DNA of 17,013 bases from the NCBI GenBank assembly GCA_010093485.1, contig MU001495.1, positions 1,281,230 to 1,298,242 on the forward strand, in the 5' to 3' direction. The translations under genes were made by a program, and so were the position numbers. Within the stretch, counting starts at the first letter, position 1, and the number at the start of each line of letters is the position of its first letter. Of the stretch, positions 1 through 10,072 are shown one piece after another. Source of the stretch: Karstenula rhodostoma CBS 690.94 (lineage: Eukaryota; Ascomycota; Dothideomycetes; Pleosporales; Didymosphaeriaceae). Under the pieces are notes generated by a model that had not been told where the DNA came from, searched no databases, and saw only the letters and a program-made list of their open reading frames with translations.

Positions 1-22
1 AAAAAAAAAAAAAAAAAAAAAA
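1..22 (+). repeat. Poly(A) tract at the window edge, probable tail of another inserted element
   Basis: The window opens with 22 A followed by GTATTTTAG. The gypsy RNase H reading on the minus strand is recognisable right up to this tract and then stops. The poly(A) tail of X1, read on its own strand, is followed by almost the same sequence (A-run then GTATTTAG). I infer that another poly(A)-tailed element, on the plus strand, is inserted here and lies mostly outside the window. Confidence 0.5.
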
Positions 23-867
23 GTATTTTAGTCTCTATAAACTATTATAGATTATAGTAGTCTATTAGGACCTTAAAATATTAACTCTAAAGATACTAGT
101 ATTAATATTTAACTACTTTTATAATTATAAATAGTTTCTTATTATATATATTATAATAATACTATACTATATTTAATTATTATAAAAAAAAGTTAATAGG
201 CTACTATAAGCTTTTTCTATCCCTATTTAAAATAAGTTAGCTATAAATAGTACTAATTACCCTATTTAAGGTATTAGTTTTAAAATATATCTATCTTTTA
301 TTCTTATAGTATATAAGAATAGGTACTATAAAAATTTTTTTTTTAAGCTTTTAGAATATTTTATAACTATTTAGTTCTAAGTTTAGTATTATACTTTCCT
401 CCCTTTTTATTATTAGGCTCTATTTAGCGCTATCTAGACCTTTCTTAGTTAAAGTAATTAATAGTAGAGCTAAGTAGAAGAAATTAGTAATAAATCTTCT
501 ATAATAGTTTATAAAGCTAATAAAAATATAGATATTATATATATAAGTTAATATTAGCTAAGACTAGATTATTTTAAAATAATTAGAATTAATTATTAAG
601 CCTTTAGTAGTAATAATAAAGTCTAAGTACTCTATAGTACTAGTATACTATTTATACTTCTTTAGGTTAATAAATAGCTTTACCTTATATAAGTATTTAA
701 GAACCTTTTTAATATAGCGCTTATAGTCTTTTTTATTATCTAAGAAGATTAAGATATTATCTAAGTATATAATATAACTAATATTAACTAGGCCTACTAG
801 TATTTAGGTAATATATTCCTAGAACTATACTAGTATATTAGTAAGTCTAAAAGGTATTACTAAATAC
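23..867 (-). pseudogene. Ty3/gypsy pol remnant: RT C-terminal half and RNase H
   Basis: This is the 3' portion of a gypsy-type pol gene on the minus strand, inactivated by RIP. From about 857 downwards it reads KYLVIPFRLTN, matching the RT motif EYLVMPFGLTNAP. The catalytic box reads YLDNILIF (codons at 756-767), where YLDDILIF is expected; GAT to AAT is a RIP-type change. At about 480-520 there is INYYRRFITNF, matching the post-RT motif FANFYRRFIKNF. At about 200-290 FKTNTLNRVI corresponds to the RNase H start V-E-T-D-A-S. At about 80-150 YYNIYNKKLF corresponds to the Y-DIHDKELLAI block. Many in-frame TAA/TAG sit where Q or W is expected. The 5' half of the same RT lies at 11017-11400, so 868-11007 is an insertion. 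The element continues past the left edge or is cut by the poly(A) there. Confidence 0.9.
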
Positions 868-869
868 TT
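861..869. repeat. Target-site duplication of X1, left copy
   Basis: TAAATACTT is repeated exactly at 11008-11016. Both copies lie in the gypsy RT, at the EYLV motif, and removing everything between them restores the RT. The last two T merge with the poly(T) run of X1. Confidence 0.8.
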
Positions 870-886
870 TTTTTTTTTTTTTTTTT
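868..886 (-). repeat. Poly(A) tail of X1 (poly(T) on plus)
   Basis: Nineteen consecutive T on the plus strand directly abut the duplication TAAATACTT. X2 ends in the same place with 19 A (16843-16861). Confidence 0.85.
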
Positions 887-1192
887 AATATAAAGCTGCT
901 ATTATAACTATATAGTAATAAGGAAATATCTAGAAGTTCTATATAGATCTATTAAATAGCTCTAAAGGATAGTACTATTTATAATAAGAAAGAAAGAAGA
1001 AAGGGCACCTATAATACTAAACTTAATTAACTAAGTATTAACCTATATAAGCGTTATATAATATTATAATATATAATACTATACTATAATACTATATAAT
1101 ACTAGTAGAGTAGTATACTCCTTATTTACTAATACCTAATATATAATTATAAAGAAGTCGCGAAATATTAAAAATATTATATATTAATAATA

Positions 1193-1553
1193 TTATAATT
1201 TAAAAAAGAATATAAAAAAGAGGTTACTTACTAGTAGTAAGTAACTTATAGTACTATATATAAAGGCTAGCTTTTATAGAAAGAGACTTATACTATATCC
1301 TACTCTATTAAAATAGCTAATAATAAGTAACTAATTATTAGTAATAAATATACTTTTATATATACTAGTAGTAGTACTAATTCTATATATAGTATAAATC
1401 TAAATAATATAGACCTTTATAAGATTAAGTATATTCTTTAGTAAGTTAATTACTATTAGTATAATTAATATAGTATATAAATACTATAAGTTATAGCTAT
1501 AGACTATATAATTATAGAGTTTATTAGTAAGTTTCTTATATATATATATAGTA
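1193..1553 (-). pseudogene. X1 ORF, 3' half
   Basis: This is the C-terminal half of the X-family ORF, cut off from its start (10301-10494) by element Y1. It runs on the minus strand to a TAA at 1193-1195, the same stop as in X2 (16193-16195). Over the last 60 codons the two copies align without an indel. The differences are mostly N/S-type changes (AAT versus AGT), as G-to-A or C-to-T decay would give. Shared motifs include SLFL, KLAF/ELAF and FIFFFKL before the stop. In-frame stops are TAA/TAG only. The function is not recognised. Confidence 0.6.
1542..1553. repeat. Target-site duplication of Y1, left copy
   Basis: ATATATATAGTA recurs at 10301-10312. The uninterrupted X2 has the site once (minus-strand reading around 15816-15840), so 1554-10300 was inserted here. 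The low-complexity TA run makes the exact left limit uncertain by a few bases. Confidence 0.7.
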
Positions 1554-1565
1554 GGCTAGTGTTAG

Positions 1566-2391
1566 TTAGTTACCTTTTTATTTATTTATTTAGAATCCTT
1601 ACTTAGCTAAGTTAAGTTTATTTAATTACTATCTTTTCCTAAGACTAGTTAAGGTCTATTAAAAGTTACTAATTATAGTTAGATACTAGTTAACTATATT
1701 ATAATCCTTATTACCTTATTCTACTATTAACGCGATACTAAGCTTTTATACTTAGTATTTTATAATAAAATACTATATACCCCTATTACTATTATTAAAT
1801 ACTAACCCTATATAGCTACTATTTCTATTCTTTATTTTTTATTATTTATTTTTTATCCTTTATTTTTTATATATTACCCTATAGACTCTATACTTAGAAC
1901 TTAAAATAGGACTTAGAACTTTTTTACTATTACTATTACTATTACTATTATCTATATCTATACCTATATTATTATACTATATAGAATCTTTTATATCTAG
2001 TAAATACTTACCTTATTATCTATTACTTTTATTATAAACTTCTTATCCTCCTTAGTCTCCTTTTTATTATTACTATAGTAATTTTATATATCCTATATCT
2101 CTTATTACTATAGTATATATTTATAGCCTAAAAATAATAGATATTATATTACTAGCTAATCTAGTTTATATAGTTTAAGCGCTTCCTTTATACTTATATA
2201 TACTTTAAATTTAGATTCTAGTTAGCTCTTAACTTCTTAGATATTATAACTATTACCTATTATTATTATTATTATTTAAATACTTTTACTATACTTCTTT
2301 ATTTTATTATAGGTATTAATTATTATTATTATTATTATTATTATCTCTAGATAGATAGTAGGGAATAGGTATATTACTACCTATATTAGCT
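1566..2391 (+). pseudogene. Y1 ORF, part 1 (unknown protein)
   Basis: The frame starting at 1566 stays readable for about 275 codons, with stops only of the TAA/TAG kind, and continues in frame after the copia is removed (9827 onward). The protein would be rich in Thr, Ser, Ile and Leu; ATA and CTA codons may once have been ACA and CCA. It contains low-complexity stretches from trinucleotide runs: alternating ACT/ATT at 1924-1951 and (ATT)n at about 2259-2275 and 2319-2342. I recognise no domain. It could be an ORF1/gag-like protein or the C-terminal part of a larger LINE protein. The reading-through of the copia site is the main argument that it is real. Confidence 0.45.
2387..2391. repeat. 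Copia target-site duplication, left copy (TAGCT)
   Basis: TAGCT lies directly before the 5' LTR and is repeated at 9822-9826 directly after the 3' LTR. Five base pairs is the usual duplication length for Ty1/copia integration. Confidence 0.88.
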
Positions 2392-2597
2392 TATATTAAG
2401 AATATAAATAATACTTAGTAATATTAGGGTTTATAGAGCTCTAATTAGCCGCGATAAGGGGTACCTTAACCTAAGTACTAAACTAATTTAGGATAAGTAT
2501 AGTATATAACTAGCTTTTCTAGTAATCTTTTTTTATATAGTAATCTAATTAATTTACTCCCTAAATAAAGGGATATTTAAGTTTCTTTTCTCTACTA
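2392..2597 (+). repeat. 5' LTR of copia (206 bp)
   Basis: It matches 9616-9821 base for base except for seven transitions. The end CTACTA is placed so that the next bases, TAG, start the primer-binding site and so that the flanking 5-bp duplication is exact on both sides. Confidence 0.92.
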
Positions 2598-2612
2598 TAG
2601 TTATAAGTCTAG
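2598..2612 (+). promoter_or_regulatory. Primer-binding site of copia
   Basis: Directly after the 5' LTR comes TAGTTATAAGTC. The first three bases would be TGG before RIP, the complement of a tRNA CCA end. I cannot name the tRNA. Confidence 0.6.
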
Positions 2613-2821
2613 TACTTAGAATATAGGATAATTCTTTCTATATATTTTACTATTTAAATATACCCTCTTAGGTTCTCCTATTATACTAAAAGCCTTCTTT
2701 ATTTAATAAAGCTATAAGTAATTTAACTATTCTAGTTACTTAGACCTAGCTTATTAATTAAATAAGCTAGCCTTATTAGTATATAAGCTTATATTTCTAA
2801 GTAAATTCTAAAGGTATTTAG

Positions 2822-4240
2822 TCTAAAATTAATCTAGATAGTTTAATAGTCCCCTTAATTAAGAATAATTACCCTATTTAATTAGTTATTCTAGAGGAAC
2901 TATACTAATTAGTTACTTTAGATAACCTTAAAGATTATAAGTAGAAGCTTAAATTATATAAGAAGGATAAGGAAAGCTATATTTTAAGGATTATAAAATA
3001 TTATACTATAGTCTCTAACTAGTAGATATACTATTCTAAGCTATAAAATCTCTAGAACTAGGTTTATACTACTATCTTCTAAGATCTCCTTACTTTAGTA
3101 ATAATTAATATAGTTAAAGATAATAAATCTATCTTATAATATCTACTTTATATACTAAAAAATAATCTAGTACCTACTAAAGGAGTAATTAAAAACCTTA
3201 TTTAAGTATAGTATTATATTTATCTTAATAAAGTAAAGAGTAGATAGTAGAATCTAGAGACCTAGTTTAAAAAATAGTAGCTTTTTTACTATAAAGTAAT
3301 TATATACTTAGTTAAAGAAATTAAAGGAGTATTTATAACCTATAATTTCCTTAAAGCTTTAGGCAAGAAGATTACCCCTAAGTAGTCCTATTTAATTAAG
3401 TAATAAATTCTACTTAATAAGATATTTAGAAGGCCTATAATAATATTTTCTAAAATTAGAAAGGTATTTTTAGTACTAATCTAGGAATAATTACTCTACT
3501 CTAATTATAAAAGGACTAGTATCTATATAATATTTAGTAGTTAGACTACTAAGTCTAGTAGGGAATTATCTAATAATATATAAAATAATAATTATTTTAA
3601 CTACCTATATAAAAATACCTAATATAAATAATAACTAATTAAATACTAATACTTATAGATAGCTATTACTAATACTCTAATTAATAGATCCTAAGTATTT
3701 AACCTTTCTAATAAAGAGTAAAATAAGATCTTAAACTATTTAAAACTCTTATAATAGTTAAAGCTATAGACTAAGATTAATAGTACTAATTAGAAAATAA
3801 GTAATAAGAAGTAGCTTACTATTAACTACTCTAATAGTATTATAGTAACTTTTATTAATTTAATTAACCTTCTAAGTAAAGTCTTTAAAAATAGAATCTA
3901 TAATATAATATAGAATCCTTATCTACTTTCTAAGAATATAATTCTAGATAGTATAGTTACTATTTATTTTATTAATAATTAGAACTTTCTAATTACTAGT
4001 TCTTTTAAGAAAGTAACTATAGAAAACTAAGTTAAAGTAGAAACTTAAGCTCTACCTATCTTAGGAATAGGAAATTACCTAATTAAGAATATTTTTTATA
4101 ATAAGAATAGGAAATAATTAAAAAATTTATTACTTAAAGATATAAAAGTAGTTAAGAACTTTTATATAAATATTATCTTAGAAGCTTAACTTAAGAAAGT
4201 TAGTATTTAGTATCTTAGCTTAGATAATACTCTAAGGATT
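2822..4240 (+). pseudogene. Copia gag-like N-terminal region
   Basis: The frame through 2822 reads SKINLDSLIVPLIKNNYPI, then a stop where W is expected, then LVILEEL. This fits the N-terminal copia gag pattern L-x-G-x-NYxxW-xxxMxxxL. It continues with KDKESYILRIIKYY before decay makes the frame hard to follow. Further downstream I could not identify a CCHC zinc knuckle; loss of cysteine is expected because TGC/TGT become TAC/TAT under RIP. The true start codon cannot be seen since ATG has become ATA. The region precedes the integrase in the usual order. Confidence 0.7.
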
Positions 4241-4249
4241 AGAATAATT

Positions 4250-5400
4250 AAATAAAGTGTTATAATAATAGACCTATAATATAAGTATAATTTTACTTTC
4301 TTTAAATATAAGCCTATATACTCTTATCCTACTATTATAAATATAATTTAACTATCTAGACTATTAAGAGAGAATATCTCCTACTTAAATAATAAAGAAC
4401 TATAGTATAAATAATTAAAATACCTTAGAAAAAAGGCTTTATAAGCTCTAGTTTCTAGTATATATAATATATTAATTAAAGAAATATAATAATAAGAATA
4501 TAAGTATTATATAGTTATATATATAAGTAAGGTAATTTTATAATAACTATATAAGTATTTACTATATCTATTCTACTATATTATATAGGACCTATTTAAT
4601 ATAAAGTAAGGGTAAATACTTAAATTCTAGATTCTTATAATAAAGGAAGAATTTAGTAGAAAGTTCTATAATTTTAATCTATAAGGGAAAATATTTTTAA
4701 AGATTCTATAATTAATAAAATACCTATTAACCTTTATAAAGAATAAGTACTAGCTCTAAATTATATAAATCTAGTAAAATAATAATATAATAATACTCCT
4801 ATAGTAAGGGATATTATAATATAAGGAATAGGTAATTAAAAAAGAAATTATAATTAACCCTTTACTACCTTATACATATAAAACTAATAGTTTAGTAGAG
4901 TAAGCTAGAAAAGAGCTAATTAAATAAATAGTAAAAATAAGGTCTAGCGCGAATCTACTAATAAAACTATAGCTAGAGATTATAGATATAGTAGTTTAGC
5001 TATATAATATAAACCTAAGCGCGGTATATAGCTTCTAATTACTAAATAAAATATTAGATAGCTAGTTCTAATAGTACTTTTAGTACTATAAGCTAGTAAT
5101 TATATAATATATAATAGTAGATCTCTACTTAGACTAGAGTAGAATTTATACCTATAGATACTAAGTATATTCTCTAATAAAAGATCGCGAAGCTAGGTAT
5201 AATAAAAGGGGATTTAAAATAAATCTAAAAGCTTATATTAGGTATTTAATAGGCTATTAAACTTTTAATATCTATAGAATATAGGTTCCTATACTTAATT
5301 AAGTAATTATAACTAAGAATATTATATTTAATAAAATAATCTTCTACTAGGGAGTATATAAAGTTAAATTTCTAAAAGTAGAAACTCTAAGAATTATAAA
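4250..5400 (+). pseudogene. Copia integrase region
   Basis: The clearest stretch is at 4865-5066. It reads LPYTYKTNSLVE, a stop, then ARKELIK, matching the integrase core end PYTPQQNGxVERxxKELIE. The glutamate of the catalytic D-D-E triad is the E of LVE at about 4901-4903. It continues with LEIIDIVV, stop, LYNIN, matching the WPEAIxTAVYLxNxxP block, and ends NKILDS, stop, F (expected PxEILxSxxP). The upstream aspartates were not located with confidence because the frame there is badly decayed. The domain cuts target DNA and joins cDNA ends in active elements. Confidence 0.85.
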
Positions 5401-6279
5401 AAGTATTTATAAAAATAAGGTTAATAATCTAGAAAATATATTTAATATAATTAATTTTACTTCTAGCTTAAATAAGTATATAAATACTATAAGAATTAAG
5501 GATACTAAATAACTACTTAGAGGTAAAGGATTAGAATAGATAAATTCTAAAGATAGCTAGTTAAGAAATTAGAAAGTAATAATACTAACTACTATATAAG
5601 CTATAGGTATAGCTAGCTAGTAGTTAGGAATTTATATAGATTAAGATTTAAGTATAGAACTTATAACTCTAAATATAATACTATAGCTAGATATTATAGA
5701 GACTAATTAATATAATTATAAGGATACTAGAAGCTACTAGAATTAGAATTTAACTAAAAAAGCTAGTAAACTAGAGTCTTAAGATAATACTTCTTTAGAG
5801 TAGGAGCTTTAAAACCCTATTACTACCTCTTAATCTAGTATAACTAACTCTATACTACTAGATAAAATAGGAAATCTACTAGTAAACTAAAGGTAATAGT
5901 ATATCTTCCCTATAGTAAGTAGGGTAAGTAGATAACTTTAAAAAGAGGCGCCTAAAATTAACTAACTAATAAGTAGGTATTTACTAATTTAAAAGTTAAG
6001 ATAATAAAATATAGATTATAATAATTAATTAGAGAGTAGATTAAATTTTAGTATATATATACTAATAGTAGATCTATCTTTAAAAGATAGTTTCTAGATT
6101 AACTTTATATATATATTTATACTAGGAGTAGATAAAATCTAAAATAAGTATAAAGGCTATAAAATACTAAATATAGTAGTTATAGTAATTATACTTAAGA
6201 AATTAAAACTAGTAATATTACTAGCTTATCTATATAGAGATAAACTACTACTAGAATTAATACTCTAGAAATATCTACT

Positions 6280-7150
6280 TTCCTATCCTCTAAAAAAGCT
6301 ATTTAAGTAAACTATAATTAAAGAGATTACTATTTTATAATAGAAAGGAACTTAGATAAAGTTATCCTAATTATAAGTAATAAAATATCTACTTTTATTA
6401 AAATAGGTATTTATATATAAGTTTAATTAAGATAATTAGTTTAAGAACTATAAAGCTTATATTATAGTTAGAGAGAATTTTTAACTAAAGAATACCCTAT
6501 ACTTAATTTATACTACTATATTTATAGTAAGGTTATTTTAAGTAGTAATAGTAATTACTATAAAGTTTAACTTTAAAATTAAATAATATAATATTATAGG
6601 AGTATTCCTAAATACTATAATTATAGTAGATAATTCTATAACCTATAAACTTCTAGATAGGTTTAAAATACTAGGAATATATATAAAATTAAATTAAGCT
6701 CTCTATAGTTTAAAAAACTTACTACTTTTCTAGTATAAAGAGTTTTCCTACTTACTTAGAGCTAAAGGGTTTAAAGTTTTAAGGGAAAAGTTTTATTTAT
6801 TCCTTTTTAGAGATTAGAAAATCCTAGTATTATTTTATATAGATAATATACTACTTCTATATTATAATAACTATAAAGAGTAAGCTTAAATACTATAGAA
6901 TAAGGTTATAAATAAATATAAAATTAAAGATAAGGGACTAGTTAAGTAGTTTCTTAGAGTATAAGTAATTAGAGACTAAGATAATTAAATAATTATACTT
7001 ATATATAATATATATATTAATAAGATTATAAAAAGATTTAAGCTTTATAAAGCTAGTAGCTTCCTATCTACTCCTCTCTTAATTAATAAGCTTAAAAAGA
7101 GTAAAGGTAAAGTATTACTATAGTAGATTAAAAGTTATTAAGAAAAGATT
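6280..7150 (+). pseudogene. Copia reverse transcriptase
   Basis: The frame is well preserved from about 6570. KFNFKIK, stop, YNIIGVFLN corresponds to the copia block IRQYDAVNAFLN. SITYKLLDRF matches the region before GxYIKLxxALYGLK, read here as GIYIKLN, stop, ALYSLKNLL (about 6675-6725). The catalytic box is FYIDNILLL (6833-6859), where YVDDxLL is expected; the second D has become N by a G-to-A change. After it come KYKIKDKGLVK and FLRV, the conserved KFxIKDLGxxxxFLGI block. Stops are only TAA/TAG at Q or W positions. Confidence 0.93.
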
Positions 7151-7254
7151 AGATTAGTATTATATATAGTAATTATACTATAACTAGATATTATATTTAT
7201 TATATTAAAGCTATCCTTCTTCTTTACTAACCTAAGTATAAAGTATAAAGTAGT

Positions 7255-7830
7255 AATTAATTAAGTAATTCTATACCTCTATAGAATATACTAGAAAGTA
7301 ATTTAATTTAGTAGATATAATAGTCTAGACCTACTTATCTATAGAGATATATCTTTTATAAATAATTTACTAATAAGATAATTATTTTATAAGTATATTA
7401 CTTTACTATTTAGTAGTACTATTTTATAGAAGGTAGCTTACTAAAGTATAATTATAACTTTAATTATAGAAATAGAGCTTCTAGCTCTAGAGTATATTAG
7501 TAAAGAAGTAATAGCTTTAAAGTACTTCTTTACTAAACTTATACTAGACTTAGGATTACTTTAGTAAATCTACTATAATAACTAGTAGATAATTAGACTA
7601 GTAATTAGAAAAAATAAAAAGATTATTATATACCTTTACTATATTAATATCTAGAATATATAACTATAATAAGAGTATATATAAAAGGATTATTTAAGGT
7701 TTTATATTTTAAAATAAGTAAAATACCTATAGATAGTTTAATAAAAGTACTATTAAAGTAGTAGTTTACTAAATTTATATAGTTATTTAATCTTTAAGAT
7801 ATAAATTTTATAATTATAGATATAAAAAAA
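7255..7830 (+). pseudogene. Copia RNase H and pol C-terminus
   Basis: The frame reads SLDLLIYRDISFINNLL at about 7324-7374, where copia RNase H has LxLxGYxDADWAxD. After a decayed stretch comes TLIIEIELLALEYISKEVIAL (expected STTEAEYxALxxAAKE), then FFTKLILDLGLL, and further on DNxxxIRLVI. The end of pol reads KFI, stop, LFNL, stop, DI near 7780-7815. Copia 2 (about 13576 onward) carries the same region, with two Y insertions and almost no other indels. Between this domain and the next ORF (7831-7913) I see only A-rich sequence. Confidence 0.9.
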
Positions 7831-8820
7831 GTAAAATAAGTAAAGATTTATTAGATTTAATTATAAAAAGTACTTTTTAATTAGAGAATAAAAGAAAAAT
7901 AAAAAAAAAATAAAAGAAATCTATTCTACTTAAATATATTAAGTATCTAATTAAAGAGCTTATAAAGCTAAGTATACTACTATACTTCTAATATATTAAA
8001 GTACTTAAAATATCTATATCTAAAACTATCTTAATTATAAATAAGAGATTTCTTAGCTTTAAAATACCTATTATAACTATATAAATATTTTTTAAAGTAA
8101 TTAAAGTTAGGCTACTACTAATCTATACTATAATAATTAATACTTAAACCTATCTTATAAAGCTACTATAAAGTATAGTACTTATAAGAAGTAGATATAC
8201 TATACTTAGAAGTATATATAATTTTTTATAAGCCTACTTCCTAGCTATCTATAGGGTAGACCTACTAGAAAGTAGGTAGAGTAGGGATAAAAGTAGTAAA
8301 AGTAAAAATAGAAGTAAAAAGAGTAAAGATAAAAATAGAAATAGAAGTAGGTAAAGATAGAATAAGAGTAGATAAAATAAAAATAAAAATAAAGAGAGTA
8401 AAAAAAAAGCTAATTATTAAGTAGAGGTTCTATAAAGATATAAGAAAAGTTTCTTAACTTTTATTCTAATCCTTTAGTATAGCTTAAATATATTACTATA
8501 AATAATTAATCTTATAAGCCTATATATAGTTAGTAAAAATTTAAATAATAAGGAAAATAAGGAAAGCTTATACTAGAATTTAGATTATTATAAAATAGGA
8601 TAAAGTATATTATATATATAGCTAGAAATAGTAAACTATAATAATTAGTAAAGTTTAACTAAATAAATAAAGAATTTAGCTTATATTAATTTATATAAAT
8701 ATATATAATAATAAAAGTAGTATTTAGTCTACTAGTTTATAATATTATAGTAGAGGCTATTTAACCTACTACTTAAGGTACTTATTAAATAGCTAAGGTA
8801 GCTTATTAGCTAAATAGCCC

Positions 8821-8833
8821 TAATATATTCTTT
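8821..8833. repeat. Target-site duplication of Y copy A, left
   Basis: TAATATATTCTTT recurs exactly at 9021-9033. It starts with TA-rich sequence shared with the element's 3' end. Confidence 0.9.
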
Positions 8834-9020
8834 CGCGGGCACGCGCTAAGTCCATTTTGGATAGCTTGGCGCTACGCCCTTTTTAGTTAGCCTGCGCACA
8901 GACGCTAGGCAAGCCTTAGCCGCTTTTTTAGTCCCCCTTTATTTATATATTAGTAAAGCATAACGCACCTTTTTATCCCCTCTACTTTATTGAGTTACCC
9001 TACCTTATAGTAAATCTCTA
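8834..9020 (+). mobile_element. Y copy A: 5'-truncated, GC-retaining Y fragment
   Basis: This 187-bp fragment is flanked by an exact 13-bp duplication and sits in the extra ORF of the copia. It begins inside the Y 3' region (CGCGGGCACGCGC) and ends with the common 3' end TAAATCTCTA. It still has CpA, TpG and CpG, unlike the copia around it. It contains the small hairpin GGCG-CTA-CGCC near 8869-8879. It is the last insertion in this part of the nest. Confidence 0.9.
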
Positions 9021-9033
9021 TAATATATTCTTT
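9021..9033. repeat. Target-site duplication of Y copy A, right
   Basis: Exact second copy of the 13 bases at 8821-8833. Confidence 0.9.
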
Positions 9034-9480
9034 TTTTATAGTTAGGGGAGTATATAATACTATTAGAGGAGCTTAGCTAGGAGTATAGAAAGTAGACTAA
9101 GTAGAAGGGTAACTAAATTAATAAGTTATTTAAAGAGTTATAATAAATTTTTTAGTAATAGCTACTTATTTAGCTTTAAGCCTCTCTTCTTATTTATATA
9201 CTTTAGTAGTATAAGCTTTAGTAGTATTATTAGCTATTTAAAAGGTATAAATAAAGTATTAAAAAGTAAAAGGTAAGAATATACTATAAGATAGAATAAT
9301 AGGGATAAAGAAGAGAAGCTTAAAAGATATAAAAGATATTTTTTTATTTTACCTACCTCTACTAGTTTATACTATATAATAATTACTTACCTTATTTACT
9401 ATTATTTATTATACCTAGTTATAAGGCTACTATTATTTATAAGTACTATATTAAATACTAGGAGACTCTTACTCTAGCTA

Positions 9481-9500
9481 ATTAGTATCGCGATACTAAT
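9481..9500. repeat. Perfect 20-bp palindrome in the copia 3' region
   Basis: ATTAGTATCG followed by its exact reverse complement CGATACTAAT, about 115 bp before the 3' LTR. It is centred on a CGCG that has survived RIP. Another stem, TAGATAAAT pairing with ATTTATCTA, lies at about 9584-9610 next to the purine tract. Confidence 0.8.
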
Positions 9501-9604
9501 AATAGTATAATATAAGCAGGAAATTATAGTCTAAGCTATATATTTTTAAGGGAAGCTAATTTAAATAATTAAATTCTACTAGTAGATAAATAATAAGTAC
9601 TATT

Positions 9605-9615
9605 TATCTAGGGGG
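9605..9615 (+). promoter_or_regulatory. Polypurine tract of copia
   Basis: CTAGGGGG directly precedes the 3' LTR start TATATTA at 9616. This is the usual position of the plus-strand primer in LTR elements. Confidence 0.75.
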
Positions 9616-9821
9616 TATATTAAAAATATAAATAATACTTAGTAATATTAGGGTTTATAGAGCTCTAATTAGCCACGATAAGGGGTACCTTAACCTAAGT
9701 ACTAAACTAATTTAGGATAAGTATAGTATATAACTAGCCTTTCTAGTAATCTTTTCTTATATAGTAATCTAATTAATTCGCTCCCTAAATAAAGGGATAT
9801 TTAAGCTTCTTTTCTCTACTA
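9616..9821 (+). repeat. 3' LTR of copia (206 bp)
   Basis: Pairs with 2392-2597. Seven differences, all transitions. At five of the seven this copy keeps the C/G state and at two the 5' copy does, so both LTRs were mutated independently after insertion. Confidence 0.92.
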
Positions 9822-9826
9822 TAGCT
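9822..9826. repeat. Copia target-site duplication, right copy (TAGCT)
   Basis: Exact repeat of 2387-2391, directly after the 3' LTR. Confidence 0.88.
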
Positions 9827-10072
9827 TATTATTAGTTAGGTTAATCCTAAGGTATAGGTAATATATTAGTAAGCCTAATAAGAACTATAAGTATTATACT
9901 ATATTATTAAATAGAATTTATAGTATACTAGAGATAGGTATTTTAATTATATTCTTTTTTTATATACTATTAATAACTAATAGAGTATAGAATAGAAGAA
10001 AGTAATATAGGTAGTAATACCTACTTATATATATTTTTCTCCTAGTCTTAATAAAAACTATTTTTTTTAATA
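9827..10072 (+). pseudogene. Y1 ORF, part 2 and C-terminus
   Basis: When the copia and one TAGCT are removed, the frame of 1566-2391 continues here without a shift: SLLLVRLILRYR, then SKPNKNYKYY, then NRIYSILEIG and ITNRV. The C-terminus is basic. In this copy it is damaged, but the non-RIPped copy F reads RYRRRHSP over the equivalent codons and ends in TAA TAA (16575-16580 on minus). This copy has a one-base length difference near 10060, so its own stop is displaced. Confidence 0.5.

Larger units (their letters stand above)
7914..9390 (+). pseudogene. Extra ORF downstream of copia pol (env-like position), unknown protein
   Basis: One frame stays readable from 7914 to the Y insertion at 8834. 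It resumes in exactly the same frame after the insertion (9034) and continues to about 9390, in all roughly 420 codons. Stops are only TAA/TAG; other frames have far more. Residues 1-120 are rich in L/I/T/P-type codons. At 8280-8410 there is a strongly charged segment of Ser, Lys, Asn, Arg and Asp (for example SRDKSSKSKNRSKKSKDKN). The part after it would be rich in Gln if TAA/TAG were CAA/CAG. The second copia copy keeps this frame for about 490 bases. I find no signal peptide or membrane segment that would make it an envelope protein. It could be a nucleic-acid-binding protein or a captured host gene. Confidence 0.5.
2392..9821 (+). mobile_element. Complete Ty1/copia LTR retrotransposon, RIP-inactivated
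   Basis: This 7,430-bp element has two 206-bp LTRs, a 5-bp duplication TAGCT, a primer-binding site after the 5' LTR, a purine tract before the 3' LTR, and pol domains in the copia order IN-RT-RNase H. The two LTRs differ at seven positions, all C/T or G/A, with no indel. Both LTRs start TATATTA, where TG is expected; TG to TA is the RIP change. The interior carries an extra ORF between pol and the 3' LTR and a short Y insertion at 8834-9020. It lies inside Y1. It is one of the youngest large insertions in the nest, yet was fully RIPped. Confidence 0.93.

Noticed and set aside
1924..2343. Functional microsatellites (ACT/ATT and ATT runs)
   Set aside because: They lie inside the Y1 ORF frame as low-complexity codons and have no further structure.
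8866..8880. Rho-independent terminator or bacterial signal at GGCG-CTA-CGCC followed by T-rich DNA
   Set aside because: The context is a fungal retroelement; the stem is only 4 bp and is simply part of the Y 3' region.
2600..9600. Intact genes within the copia
   Set aside because: Every recognisable domain has in-frame TAA/TAG and lost ATG; several short open stretches are chance gaps between stops.
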